64,000 nucleotides of DNA, taken from NCBI GenBank assembly GCA_017940415.1, contig JAGAYR010000018.1, forward strand, positions 1 through 64,000, written 5' to 3'. The notes beneath the pieces are model-generated. The model did no database searches, was not told where the DNA came from, and saw only the letters and a program-made list of their open reading frames with translations. Position numbers and translations under genes: made by a program. Positions 55,058 through 64,000 of the stretch are shown here, piece after piece; the stretch's first letter is position 1; each line of letters opens with the position of its first letter. The DNA is from Lachnospiraceae bacterium (GTDB lineage Bacteria > Bacillota > Clostridia > Lachnospirales > Lachnospiraceae).

Positions 55058-55984
55058 ATGTTTGAAAATGTAAACTTGGATGATTTGTGGTATGAAGGCG
55101 AATATTATGATAAGGAAGAATATGAATGTGGTGATATTGAGTCGGACGATCTTATTGAAAGTATAGAAAATGATCTGGGTTTTAAATTGCCCCAGTCATA
55201 TATTTTTTTGATGAAGAAGCATAACGGAGGACTATTAAACAAAAATTGCGTCCAAATAAATAAGAGAGACACATTTAACGACCTTGAAGGAATATTTGGA
55301 CTCGGAAGAACCAAAAGACATTCCATATGTGAAGAAAATAAGTATAAATCCTATTATGAAGAAAATTTGATTTCAATCTGTTCATCAAATTCAGGACATA
55401 ACAAGATCTATCTGGATTACAGTATCTGCGGAACGGATGGGGAACCGAGAGTGATTGCTATAGACAATGAATGTTTTGACGATGTTAATCCTCACCCCTG
55501 GGTGCTGGCGGATAACTTTGAGACTTTTATAGAATCCTTGCATGAATATACTGAAGACGATGAAGAAACCGAAGCATCGGATCTGTTTCATCCGGACGAT
55601 AATATCCATAAGTTAGTGAAGAAAAAAGTTTTGGTGCAAAGTAATGGCTGGATCGTTAAATTTGTGTTGGGTGTTCTTTTGGTATCTGTTGCCGGATTTG
55701 TTATCGGAATAAAGTTTTTAGGATATCTGATCCCTTTTGAATTATTCGGTGGAATACTTCTGCTTATCATGTATGTGATTGCATCAATAGATATTTTCAA
55801 AAGAAAATACAGATGCTGGTATGATGAAATAGCGGATATAAAAGAAGAAAATGGTATAAAAAACTATGTGCTAAAAGACACGGAACGAAAGATGTTTTTT
55901 ATAGTTGGAAAAAAGGAAGAAATACATGTAGGTGATAGATTTTTATGTATAACGGATGGTTATGCTTTTAAGTATGATAAATAA
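55058..55984 (+). CDS. SUKH (SMI1/KNR4)-family protein with membrane tail
   Basis: This 308-residue protein has an N-terminal SUKH domain (about 1-170). Matches include IESIENDLGFKLPQSYIFLMKKHNGG, IFGLGRTKRHSICEEN, SGHNKIYLDYSICGTDGEPRVIAID and WVLADNFETFIESLHEY. Two hydrophobic helices (about 198-250) and a small soluble tail follow, like the preceding protein. SUKH proteins are mainly immunity proteins of polymorphic toxin systems. Fusion to a membrane tail would place the SUKH domain at the inner membrane. TAGGAGAG precedes the ATG. No partner toxin gene is visible. Confidence 0.82.
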   Translation: MFENVNLDDLWYEGEYYDKEEYECGDIESDDLIESIENDLGFKLPQSYIFLMKKHNGGLLNKNCVQINKRDTFNDLEGIFGLGRTKRHSICEENKYKSYYEENLISICSSNSGHNKIYLDYSICGTDGEPRVIAIDNECFDDVNPHPWVLADNFETFIESLHEYTEDDEETEASDLFHPDDNIHKLVKKKVLVQSNGWIVKFVLGVLLVSVAGFVIGIKFLGYLIPFELFGGILLLIMYVIASIDIFKRKYRCWYDEIADIKEENGIKNYVLKDTERKMFFIVGKKEEIHVGDRFLCITDGYAFKYDK

Positions 55985-56035
55985 ATTATATTCCAGGATA
56001 ATACAACAGAAAAACGATGATTTAAGGAGAATGTC

Positions 56036-56203
56036 ATGAAGAAAAATAAAATCTGGATAGCAATGCTTATTATGGGCTTATGTTTCATTGTTACTGGTGT
56101 TACGCAGATATATTGGCACAATTATGCTTTATCCATTTGGCAGATTATTATGGGATTAGTTGAGATTGTACTTGCGTTAATACAGAAGAAACACGAAAAA
56201 TGA
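56036..56203 (+). CDS. Small two-helix membrane protein (55 aa)
   Basis: The frame reads MKKNKIWIAMLIMGLCFIVTGV and ends KKHEK. Two hydrophobic segments (about 6-24 and 33-48) are joined by a short loop with QIYWHNY. A good TAAGGAGA ribosome binding site precedes the ATG. I recognise no family. It is intact and probably real. Confidence 0.62.
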   Translation: MKKNKIWIAMLIMGLCFIVTGVTQIYWHNYALSIWQIIMGLVEIVLALIQKKHEK

Positions 56204-56233
56204 TAGTAAATAATTGATGCAGTATAATTATTA

Positions 56234-56605
56234 ATGATGAATATGAATATAAAGAAGATTATTAAAAAATACATTTTTCTGATCATACCATTGTTGATTT
56301 TATTATCAAACGGACTGATTTTAAAAAATTTTGACGGAGACTATTCATCTCTATCCGATGATATGACGGCATTTTATGGTATTATGATTGTTATTACGGT
56401 TTCTCCGGTGGTGTGTTTGATCATAGAAATTATGGGCTTTGTTAGGGCTGTCGGCTGCTACAGGGAAATAGATGAAGATGAACCATATAGTATTAAAAGA
56501 AAAGGTGTAGGATATGTGATATTGCACGGTGGAGCGATACTTATAACAATCGTATGGTTCTGCGCAATGCTCTATATTAATTATCAGTTTTTATCACGTC
56601 GATAA
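56234..56605 (+). CDS. Small three-helix membrane protein
   Basis: This 123-residue membrane protein has hydrophobic helices at about 13-30, 47-70 and 95-115. The ATG at 56240 (MNMNIKK) may be the real start, since no clear ribosome binding site fits the first ATG. No family is known to me. It lies between two other small genes in the accessory stretch. Confidence 0.58.
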   Translation: MMNMNIKKIIKKYIFLIIPLLILLSNGLILKNFDGDYSSLSDDMTAFYGIMIVITVSPVVCLIIEIMGFVRAVGCYREIDEDEPYSIKRKGVGYVILHGGAILITIVWFCAMLYINYQFLSRR

Positions 56606-56610
56606 GGAAA

Positions 56611-56775
56611 ATGAGAATCTATTCAACGGAAGAAAAAGCAAGAGATCCCATTCAAAGTCATAAAGACTTGGAAGGATTTAAAGATCTGACGTTGGAGTGT
56701 TTTGAAATACATGAATATGAACTAGATAGATCAAGCTGGAATGACGGATTCACAACAGTTCGTTATGGACAGTAA
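56611..56775 (+). CDS. Small soluble protein (54 aa)
   Basis: The frame begins MRIYSTEEKARDPIQSHKD and ends WNDGFTTVRYGQ, with a TAAGGA ribosome binding site 4 nt before the ATG. It is short, soluble and charged. It resembles short end fragments of toxin-immunity proteins, but that is only an impression. It may be intact or a truncated gene. Confidence 0.5.
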   Translation: MRIYSTEEKARDPIQSHKDLEGFKDLTLECFEIHEYELDRSSWNDGFTTVRYGQ

Positions 56776-56822
56776 TACCGGAAAATATATTTCAGGATAA
56801 TTGAGGAGAGAAGACGTATTTT

Positions 56823-57548
56823 ATGACAGGTTTAGGAACAATAATTAATACGGTAGCAATTATCGTCGGAGGAATAATTGGTCATTTTACCGGAAAACTG
56901 TTTAAGCAGGAACAGCAGGCAGCACTTAATAAGGCATGTGGAATAAGTGTGCTGTTTATTGCCATAGCCGGAGCAATGCAGGGAATGCTGCATATTGATG
57001 CCGATGCCGTAGTCAGCGGAAAATCCATGCTGGTTGTACTTTGCCTTGCAATCGGTACGATCATAGGAGAATTGATCGGAATAGAAAAGGGATTTGAAAG
57101 ATTTGGAGAATGGCTGAAAAAAAAGACGGGGAACAGTGGAGATAAGCAGTTTGTGAATGCATTCGTCACGGCTTCTCTGACAGTATGCATAGGAGCTATG
57201 GCTATTGTGGGAGCAATTCAGGATGGAATAACAGGTGATTACTCGACACTTGCTGTAAAAGCGGTACTCGATCTCATAATAATAGCGGTGATGACCTCTT
57301 CGCTTGGAAAGGGATGCGTTTTTTCAGCGATACCGGTTCTTGTATTTGAAGGAATTATAACGTTATTCGCCAGACTTGTTTCTCCCGTCATGACAGATAT
57401 GGCAATAGCTTATCTTTCGTTAATCGGTTCTATTTTGATATTCTGTGTAGGTGTAAATCTTGTTTGGGGTAAGACTATACGAGTGGCTAATATGCTTCCG
57501 GCTGTGATTCTCACGGTAATTGCAGCATATATACCATGGGCATTTTAA
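56823..57548 (+). CDS. DUF554-family membrane protein
   Basis: This 241-residue polytopic protein has about seven TM helices with the family-typical start GTIINTVAIIVGGIIG, the GEKFER-like segment IEKGFERFGEWL, the block TVCIGAMAIVGAIQDG and the end VWGKTIRVANMLPA. DUF554 (YdfK/YqgA-like) members are possible transporters of unknown substrate. TTGAGGAG lies some distance upstream. It is a stand-alone gene. Confidence 0.92.
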   Translation: MTGLGTIINTVAIIVGGIIGHFTGKLFKQEQQAALNKACGISVLFIAIAGAMQGMLHIDADAVVSGKSMLVVLCLAIGTIIGELIGIEKGFERFGEWLKKKTGNSGDKQFVNAFVTASLTVCIGAMAIVGAIQDGITGDYSTLAVKAVLDLIIIAVMTSSLGKGCVFSAIPVLVFEGIITLFARLVSPVMTDMAIAYLSLIGSILIFCVGVNLVWGKTIRVANMLPAVILTVIAAYIPWAF

Positions 57549-57620
57549 GAAAATCAAGTTTGTTCGGGTAATGCGATGGAGTATTATATTGGAATATAAT
57601 CGACTAAAGGTTTAAGTGTT

Positions 57621-58157
57621 ATGTATCTTGAAACTGAAAGAACAATTATAAGATCAATCAGTCGCGGAGACGAGAAATCATATGCTGAGATGGCCAAAGA
57701 CGGAAGCCTTGCCGAAATCGGATTTGATGATTCTTTTTCAGACTGGGCAAATAACTGGATAGATGAAGCACTTGAACTGACCGAAAAAGACGATCCGAGA
57801 GCGGATTATATCCCGTGCGCTGTTCTGCTGAAGTCGACCGGAGATGTAATAGGAAACATCGGATGCACATATTTCGAAGATACGGACAGGATAGGCATTT
57901 GCTACTTTTCCGGTGCGGACTATCGAAAGAAGGGATATACAAGTGAGGCTGTAAAAGCATATGTCCGGTATTTTTTTGACCACTATAATGAGAATGAGAT
58001 AATTGCAGTGATCAAGGATAATAACGCGGCATCTTGGAGGACGGCCGAAAAGTCGGGTTTTAAACTGCTCGAAACTAAGATGTACAAAGATATTGGCGAT
58101 GAAAATGAAGAATTATATCGTTTCTATTCGATTGAGAAAAACGATATATCCGGGTGA
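57621..58157 (+). CDS. GNAT-family N-acetyltransferase 3 (RimJ/RimL-like)
   Basis: This 178-residue protein starts YLETERTIIRSISRGDE, with the acetyl-CoA loop YFSGADYRKKGYTSEAVKAY and motif B NNAASWRTAEKSGFKLLETK. It is one of four GNAT domains within 12 kb. The substrate is unknown. The ribosome binding site is weak, but the start agrees with the family's normal N-terminus. Confidence 0.9.
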   Translation: MYLETERTIIRSISRGDEKSYAEMAKDGSLAEIGFDDSFSDWANNWIDEALELTEKDDPRADYIPCAVLLKSTGDVIGNIGCTYFEDTDRIGICYFSGADYRKKGYTSEAVKAYVRYFFDHYNENEIIAVIKDNNAASWRTAEKSGFKLLETKMYKDIGDENEELYRFYSIEKNDISG

Positions 58158-58166
58158 AGATTTTTG

Positions 58167-58197
58167 AAGACAGGGAAAAATTTTTCCCTGTCTTTTG
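58167..58197 (+). terminator. Terminator before addB, overlapping its promoter
   Basis: The 14-bp near-perfect stem AAGACAGGGAAAAA/TTTTTCCCTGTCTT (58167-58180 with 58181-58194) is followed by TTTG. TATAAT at 58199-58204 directly follows and would serve addB. Confidence 0.82.
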
Positions 58198-58198
58198 T

Positions 58199-58242
58199 TA
58201 TAATGGAGCCATAGGTTTTGAAACCGATTATGGAGACGGAAA
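58199..58242 (+). promoter_or_regulatory. Candidate promoter of addAB
   Basis: TATAAT (58199-58204) directly behind a terminator, with no strong -35. The leader to the ATG is about 30 nt and GGAGACG precedes the start. A similar terminator-TATAAT arrangement precedes the pseudogene at 45369. Confidence 0.5.
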
Positions 58243-61200
58243 ATGAGCTTACTGAGACTGGTGACCGGGCCTTCCGGGTCCGGGAAAAGCAGAACTGTAT
58301 ATGAAGAAGTGATCAGGCGTGCCGGGGAGGAAAAAGACCGTAATTTCTTTTTCATAGTTCCCGATCAGGCAGCTATGTCCGCACAGAAGGCTCTTGTGGA
58401 ACTCAGCCCGGATAAAGGAATCCTGAATATTGATGTTCTGGGATTCGGAAGACTGTCCCACAGGATACTGGAAGAGACCGGCCAGGAAGAAATACCTGTT
58501 CTTGACGATATGGGTATGAGCCTGATTCTCCAGAAGATAGCAGCAGCACATGAGAAGGATCTTCCTGTACTTGGATCACGTCTTCAGTCAGCGGGATATA
58601 TCGCTGAGGTTAAGAGCGCCCTTTCCGAATTCATGCAATATGGTATATCTCCCGAAGGTATGGACGAGATGATTGACTGTGCCATAGGAAGGGGAGTACT
58701 GAAAGGCAAGCTTAAAGACCTGAAAACAATCTTCGGATTGTTCGAGGAGTATATTTCCGGTCATTACATCACAAGGGAAGAAAAGCTTGATATTCTCTGC
58801 AGCGCCATTCCGGAATCTTCATTGCTTCCGGATTCGGTCATGGTTTTTGACGGATTTACCGGTTTTACTCCCGTTCAGATGAGGGTTCTTGGAAGCCTCA
58901 TGGGCAGATGCTCCGAGATGATCGTAACTCTTGAATGTTCGGAAGACGAAGATGTTACCACACCTGCGGCCGAGGAGGATCTCTTTTATCTGAGTCATAA
59001 AACGGCTCTCGGGCTTATTAAGCTTGCTCGTGAAAACGGAATGGACATAGCTCCTGCTGAGATGTGCTCACATAAGATCTCCGATCCGGATCTGGCTTTC
59101 CTGGAGAAGAATCTTTTCCGTAAAAAGAAAACAACGCCTCTTAGCGCTCATTCCGGTTCCATACATATATCCGAAATGACGGATCCCGCAAGAGAGGTTC
59201 ATTACATAGGCGTTCAGCTTAGAGACCTTCTTGCAAAAAAGGCTTATGCCTACAGGGATATAGCAATTGTGTGCGGTGATATATCCGTATATGCTCCTTA
59301 TTTTGAAAAGGAATTTTCTCTTATGAAGATTCCTTATTATCTCGACTGTGTTAAATCTATCGGTCTTGATCCCCTGGTTGAAACCGTGGAGGCTTATCTT
59401 GAAGTCTTTACTGAAGATTATTCCTACGAATCCCTGACCAGATTTCTGAAAGCCGGACTTACTGATCTTGAACCGGATGAGGTTGATCTGATGGACAACT
59501 ACATCAGGCAGACCGGTATAAGAGGATATAATTCCTGGCACAGGGAATTTACCAGAAAGATTCAAAGCAGGAAGCATGACCCGGAGTATCTCACCCGGAT
59601 AAATACCATAAGAGAAAAGATCATCAAACTCACTGCTGTATTTGAAGGAGCTGATTCCAAGGCGCCTGCCCGTCTTACAGCCGGAGAGTATGTTAAGCGT
59701 CTGTACGGTGCTCTGATATCCATGGATGCCCCGGAAAAACTCAGAGGCATTAAGAGAGAATTTGAGGAACAGGGAGACCTTTTAAGAAGCAGGGAGTTCG
59801 GCACTGTATGGAAATTATTTGTCGATCTCTTCGATAAGATATATTTGCTCACAGGCGATGAAGAAGTAAGCCTTAAGACATTCTCCGAAATGATAGAAGC
59901 AGGTGTAGGAGAGATGAGAGTGCCCGGTCTTCCTCAGAATGTGGACAGGGTTTTGATAGGCGATATAGGAAGATCCAGACTGGGTAATGTCAAAGTACTC
60001 TTTCTTGCGGGAGCAAATGACGGAAATATTCCCGCGGCAGTATCGGGCAAGGGAATAATCTCGGATCTTGACAGAGAATTCTTATGTGAAAAGGGAATTG
60101 AACTTTCACCTACACCCAGACAGCAGATGTACACGCAGAGGCAGTATCTGTATATGAATATCTGCAAGCCTACGGATGCACTTTTCCTGTCTTATTGCAG
60201 AGTTAAGACTGACGGAAAATCGACACGTCCGTCATATTTGATATTCCTTATTAAAAGACTTCTTCCTTATACTTCTGATATTTACCTGCCTGAAGAAGAC
60301 CGCGTAGAAAACAGAGTAGGAACCCGTGAGGATGCTCTTCAGATTCTGTCCGGTTTGATGAGAGAATATGCGGATATCAAAGAAAACTATGACAAGACGG
60401 GCGAGACATTTGCACTTTATTCCGCTATAGGAGATTCGGACGGAGAGAGAAAACTTCTTAAAGAATCCGTATATAAAAAATATCTTGATCTTCCCCTTTC
60501 AAACGAAGCGGTTGATAAGCTGTATCCTGATGAACTGAAAGGAAGCGTAAGCTCCATGGAAGTCTATGCGGGATGTCCGTACAGATACTTCCTCAGCTAC
60601 GGTCTGGGAGTGCGTCCTGTTGATGAAGCTGAGATTCAGTCTTCGGATAACGGAGCTCTTGCACATGACATTTTGAAGATGTTTACGGGAAGACTCAGTG
60701 ACGACGGATTGGACTGGACTTCTTTTACGGATGAATATGCCGAGGGCGTTATTCCGGCCATAGCAAATGATATTACTTCCCGAACAGACGGATTGTACCT
60801 TATAAATGAGAGAAACAGATACAATATCACAAGACTTTCCAGACTTGTGATCAATTCCGCACGTTTTGTAAGGGACGGACTGAAGGCGGGGTCGTTTAAG
60901 CCTTTAAAATCCGAGGAACCTTTCGATATGGAACTTCCTCTTCCGAACGGAAAGAAACTTCATATGAACGGATTCGTCGATCGTATCGATACCGCTCCCG
61001 GAGAAAACGGAACTTACATTCAGATAGTGGATTATAAATCCGGAAGTAAGGATATTAATCTGTCCATGCTGATCGACGGAAGACAGATTCAGCTTCCACT
61101 CTATATGTACAGTGAAAGCAAGGCACTTGATGCCATCCCTGCATCCATGCTTTATTTTCACATTCAGGATCCGGTACTTGATATCGGGAGTGAAGGCGAT

Positions 61201-61641
61201 ATCGAAAAATCGGATGAAGAATTTCTGAAACGCATGAAATCAAAAGGTGAGATCCTTGGAGAAGAGGAAGCTCTTGTTCTTCTCGACAGGGCTTTTGAAG
61301 GAATGCCGCCTTCCGCATCTTCCAAGTATTTAAATGTCTCTTTGAAAAAGGACGGAGACTTCACCGCGGCAAGTAAAGTATTGCCGTCATCCGTTATGGA
61401 TATGGTTTTAAAGGAAGCGGTTGACGTTGTTAAAAAGGAAGCCTGTGAGATCTTCGAAGGTAAGATCTCCATAGATCCTTATACCTCTTCCTGCGAATAC
61501 TGCCCATACTCGGCAGCCTGCGGGATGGATAAGAAGATACCGGGTTATAAAACAAGAAGCGATAAGAATAAGAAACGCTCCGAGATAATAGATGATCTGA
61601 AGAAAAAGTATGCGGAGGGAGGTGAAGATAATGGCATTTAA
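58243..61641 (+). CDS. addB: ATP-dependent helicase/nuclease subunit B (AddB)
   Basis: This 1132-residue AddB has Walker A in VTGPSGSGKSRTVYEE (about 8-23), a helicase-like fold without a full motif set, and the C-terminal RecB-type nuclease domain from about 760. The 4Fe-4S Cys residues appear as YAGCPYRYF near 780 and CEYCPYSAACG near 1085. The nuclease metal site includes NGFVDRIDTA and VDYKSGS. It works with AddA in double-strand-break repair. The length is normal. It overlaps addA by 11 nt. Confidence 0.95.
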   Translation: MSLLRLVTGPSGSGKSRTVYEEVIRRAGEEKDRNFFFIVPDQAAMSAQKALVELSPDKGILNIDVLGFGRLSHRILEETGQEEIPVLDDMGMSLILQKIAAAHEKDLPVLGSRLQSAGYIAEVKSALSEFMQYGISPEGMDEMIDCAIGRGVLKGKLKDLKTIFGLFEEYISGHYITREEKLDILCSAIPESSLLPDSVMVFDGFTGFTPVQMRVLGSLMGRCSEMIVTLECSEDEDVTTPAAEEDLFYLSHKTALGLIKLARENGMDIAPAEMCSHKISDPDLAFLEKNLFRKKKTTPLSAHSGSIHISEMTDPAREVHYIGVQLRDLLAKKAYAYRDIAIVCGDISVYAPYFEKEFSLMKIPYYLDCVKSIGLDPLVETVEAYLEVFTEDYSYESLTRFLKAGLTDLEPDEVDLMDNYIRQTGIRGYNSWHREFTRKIQSRKHDPEYLTRINTIREKIIKLTAVFEGADSKAPARLTAGEYVKRLYGALISMDAPEKLRGIKREFEEQGDLLRSREFGTVWKLFVDLFDKIYLLTGDEEVSLKTFSEMIEAGVGEMRVPGLPQNVDRVLIGDIGRSRLGNVKVLFLAGANDGNIPAAVSGKGIISDLDREFLCEKGIELSPTPRQQMYTQRQYLYMNICKPTDALFLSYCRVKTDGKSTRPSYLIFLIKRLLPYTSDIYLPEEDRVENRVGTREDALQILSGLMREYADIKENYDKTGETFALYSAIGDSDGERKLLKESVYKKYLDLPLSNEAVDKLYPDELKGSVSSMEVYAGCPYRYFLSYGLGVRPVDEAEIQSSDNGALAHDILKMFTGRLSDDGLDWTSFTDEYAEGVIPAIANDITSRTDGLYLINERNRYNITRLSRLVINSARFVRDGLKAGSFKPLKSEEPFDMELPLPNGKKLHMNGFVDRIDTAPGENGTYIQIVDYKSGSKDINLSMLIDGRQIQLPLYMYSESKALDAIPASMLYFHIQDPVLDIGSEGDIEKSDEEFLKRMKSKGEILGEEEALVLLDRAFEGMPPSASSKYLNVSLKKDGDFTAASKVLPSSVMDMVLKEAVDVVKKEACEIFEGKISIDPYTSSCEYCPYSAACGMDKKIPGYKTRSDKNKKRSEIIDDLKKKYAEGGEDNGI

Positions 61642-64000
61642 AGCAACAGCAGAACAGGCTAAGATCATAAATGCCAGAAATACCAGCCTTCTCGTAAGTG
61701 CTGCAGCGGGGAGCGGTAAGACTGCAGTTCTTGTTGAGAGGATAGTCTCCCTTGTGTGCGATGAGAAGAACCCCGTTGATATAGACAGAATACTTGTTGT
61801 TACCTTCACTCAGGCAGCCGCCGCGGAGATGAAGGAGAGAGTATTAAAAAGGATCAACGAGAAGCTGGAAGAAGATCCTGAGAATGAACATCTTCAAAAA
61901 CAGGTAACCCTTGTTCATCAGGCACTTATCACAACCATAGACTCATTCTGTCTTGATGTAGTACGAAACCATTTCCAGGAAGTGGGTATCGAGCCTGACT
62001 TCAGAGTTGCAGATGAGGGTGAAGCAAAACTCATCAGGCAGGATGTTCTTTCCCGTGTTCTTGAGAAAGCATATGCGGATAATGATCCGGAATTTATAAA
62101 CTGTGTTGAAACATTTTGCCCGGGTAATTCCGATGCCGCATTGGAGGAGCTGATAGTTTCTCTTTGCGGTATTGCGGATTCTTATCCCTGGCCCGAGGAC
62201 TATCTCGAAGAAAGAAGAAACGATCACAGCATTTCATCCGTGGAAGAACTTAAAGGGTCCGAGCTTGAAAAAGCGGTTTTGAAAGCATCCTACGGATATA
62301 TATTATATGCGATCTCATATATAGAAAGCGCCATAAGACTTTGCGAAGATCATGATTTTCTTGCCAACTATATCGAAACCTTCGATGCAGACAGGGAATA
62401 CTTCGAGCGCATCGCTTCCGTCACCCGGACAGGCTCGCTCGAAGATATGTATTCCTTAATGGGCGATGCATACAGCGCAAAGGGCAAGTTGAAAGCTGTC
62501 CGTACCAAGACGGACGAAGATAAAGAGATCAAAGAACTGTTCGGAGAACCTGCCAAGAAATTCAGGGATGAAGCCTGGAAGATGATCGATAAGATGATCT
62601 TACGATATTATTCTTTTCCTTTGGAAGAACAGGTAAGAATGATCTCCGAAAGCGGTAAGGCGGTAAATGTACTTATAGACCTTGCGATTTCTTATTATCG
62701 CGAATATGCTGCGGAGAAGCATAAAAAGCATGTTGTGGATTTCTCCGACATGTCGCACATGGCTTTAAATATCCTTGCGGAAAAGAAAACATCCGGCGGG
62801 AAAATAATACCCGTGCCCACGGATGCCGCGCTTGAATACCGTGACAGGTTTGCTGAAGTTATGACCGATGAGTATCAGGACTCCAACCTGATACAGGAGA
62901 TCATATTGTCGGCCTTGTCCGCTGAGGATATCGGACGATATGACAGATTTATTGTCGGTGATGTAAAGCAGAGTATTTACAGCTTCAGACAGGCGCGCCC
63001 CGATCTGTTTATAGAAAAGCAGGAAGAGTATACGAAGATTCCTCCGAGAATGGAAGTTGATCTCTCCGGTAATTTCAGAAGCAGAACTGAGGTTATCGAT
63101 TCCGTAAACAGAGTATTTGAGAGGATAATGCACAAAGAAACCGGCGGCATAGAATATGACGCTGATGCCGCTTTGATCGCAAAGGCCGAATATCCGGAGA
63201 ATACTAATTGCAAAACCAAGCTTATCATATACGATAACAAGATGATGGAAGAAGCTGCTGAAGCAGAGGCGGCATCTTTCAATGATGCTGACGGCGACGG
63301 CGGGGATTTCCGTGCGAGTGCCGCGGATTTCATGGATGACGTTTCCGATAAGAGTGAATTGGAAGCGGTTATCGTTGCATCTCAGATAAAAGAACTTTTG
63401 AAGACCCAGCGGATATCTGACGGTAACAAAGATAATCCGGGTCTCAGAAATATCTCCTTTAAAGACATAGTGATCCTGAGAAGAAGTACAGGTTCCGTAA
63501 CTGAAGTATATCGTAAGGTATTTGCCGATATGGGTATTCCTTTTTATGCGGAAGGCAAGAACGGATATTTCAAAACCACCGAAGTAAGTCTTCTTCTCCA
63601 GTATTTGAGGGTTCTGAGCAATCCTCTCGATGATGTGCCGCTTTATGCCGTGATGCATTCTGTTTTCGGCGGCTTTGACGAAAATGAGATTGCACTTATC
63701 AGGGCAGGCAGAATAAAGAACCATCCTTTATATGAAAGCCTTCTTATGGCTTCCGAAAGGATGGAAGATTCGGAAAATGCCGGAAGCATATCCGATTCGC
63801 TTCGTGAGAAAGTATGTGCATTTTTGGATTCCTTGGACAAGTACCGTAAGCTGAGCGGTTATCTGACGGTAAGACAGCTTCTTGATAAGATCACTTCCGA
63901 CTTCAGATATATAGAGATGGTCGGTGCACTTCCGGGAGGACAGGGAAGATCCGGAAATGTTCAGATGCTTCTTGTAATGGCATCTTCTTACGAGAAATCC
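61631..64000 (+). CDS. addA: ATP-dependent helicase/nuclease subunit A (AddA), 3'-truncated by window
   Basis: The frame is open for 790 codons to the window end. It begins MAFKATAEQAKIINARNTSLLVSAAAGSGKTAVLVERI in the usual UvrD/RecB N-terminus, with Walker A SAAAGSGKT (about 23-31), motif Ia LVVTFTQAAAAEMKER and motif II area VMTDEYQDSN, and motif III GDVKQSIYSFRQARP. The helicase domain is thus seen; the C-terminal nuclease domain lies beyond the window. AddA usually has about 1200 residues. It overlaps addB in a GAGGTGA-AAGATA-ATG-like coupling. Confidence 0.95.
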   Translation, partial: MAFKATAEQAKIINARNTSLLVSAAAGSGKTAVLVERIVSLVCDEKNPVDIDRILVVTFTQAAAAEMKERVLKRINEKLEEDPENEHLQKQVTLVHQALITTIDSFCLDVVRNHFQEVGIEPDFRVADEGEAKLIRQDVLSRVLEKAYADNDPEFINCVETFCPGNSDAALEELIVSLCGIADSYPWPEDYLEERRNDHSISSVEELKGSELEKAVLKASYGYILYAISYIESAIRLCEDHDFLANYIETFDADREYFERIASVTRTGSLEDMYSLMGDAYSAKGKLKAVRTKTDEDKEIKELFGEPAKKFRDEAWKMIDKMILRYYSFPLEEQVRMISESGKAVNVLIDLAISYYREYAAEKHKKHVVDFSDMSHMALNILAEKKTSGGKIIPVPTDAALEYRDRFAEVMTDEYQDSNLIQEIILSALSAEDIGRYDRFIVGDVKQSIYSFRQARPDLFIEKQEEYTKIPPRMEVDLSGNFRSRTEVIDSVNRVFERIMHKETGGIEYDADAALIAKAEYPENTNCKTKLIIYDNKMMEEAAEAEAASFNDADGDGGDFRASAADFMDDVSDKSELEAVIVASQIKELLKTQRISDGNKDNPGLRNISFKDIVILRRSTGSVTEVYRKVFADMGIPFYAEGKNGYFKTTEVSLLLQYLRVLSNPLDDVPLYAVMHSVFGGFDENEIALIRAGRIKNHPLYESLLMASERMEDSENAGSISDSLREKVCAFLDSLDKYRKLSGYLTVRQLLDKITSDFRYIEMVGALPGGQGRSGNVQMLLVMASSYEKS

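Noticed and set aside
45728-58157. Integron cassette array
   Set aside because: Genes are closely spaced in one direction, but I see no repeated attC-like palindromes between them and no integrase.

Overview
The window looks like chromosomal DNA of a Gram-positive anaerobe of the Clostridia, most likely a Lachnospiraceae (Butyrivibrio-like) member. This rests on family content, not a database match: a GGGtGRT protein beside a NifU-like scaffold, long FtsX-type permeases, AddAB instead of RecBCD, strong AGGAGG ribosome binding sites and many intrinsic terminators. I saw no tRNA, rRNA or CRISPR array.

Layout. 0-0.13 kb: 5' end of a group II intron (minus strand), directly behind the uracil permease terminator. 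0.2-1.6 kb: uracil permease. 1.8-16.1 kb: one long minus-strand type IV pilus/pseudopilus operon with three minor prepilins, a 2059-residue prepilin carrying about 30 glycine-rich GLUG-like repeats, PilC, a PilM-PilN fusion, PilO, a PilB ATPase with an N-terminal c-di-GMP-binding-type motif, and the major pilin. A sigma-28/SigD-like promoter precedes it. 16.3-20.6 kb: xylose isomerase, flavodoxin, enolase and a stand-alone NAD(P)HX epimerase. 20.7-25.3 kb: an acidic lipoprotein and a heterodimeric ABC exporter. 25.3-30.1 kb: exonuclease III, the NifU-like/GGGtGRT pair, a histidine phosphatase, a flavin reductase-like protein and a membrane-anchored protein with a toxin-like C-terminal domain. 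The inverted repeat GTTAG-N6-CTAAC lies upstream of xylA, the flavodoxin gene, enolase and the NifU-like gene, suggesting a shared, possibly metal-responsive, repressor.

30.2-43.1 kb holds two envelope-stress-type modules. The first has an ABC ATPase, an FtsX permease, an extracellular Ntn-hydrolase-like lipoprotein, a response regulator and a histidine kinase. The second has a TetR regulator with two candidate operators, an ABC ATPase, an FtsX permease with a repeated extracellular stalk, and a second two-component pair. 43.2-45.3 kb: a VTT-domain membrane protein, phosphatidylserine synthase and phosphatidylserine decarboxylase (phosphatidylethanolamine synthesis).

45.4-58.2 kb is an accessory stretch of small, closely spaced plus-strand genes: a decayed gene, isochorismatase-type hydrolase, four GNAT acetyltransferases (one fused to an ADP-ribosyltransferase-like tail), a beta-lactamase-fold hydrolase, a DUF2262 protein, a nitrilase-type hydrolase, a DUF218 protein, a GH27 glycosidase, a histidine phosphatase, a SUKH/SMI1 protein with a membrane tail, several small membrane proteins and a DUF554 protein. 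58.2 kb to the end: addB and the first 790 codons of addA. Short palindromes with a GGGGACGG core recur at gene ends at six places and look like REP elements.
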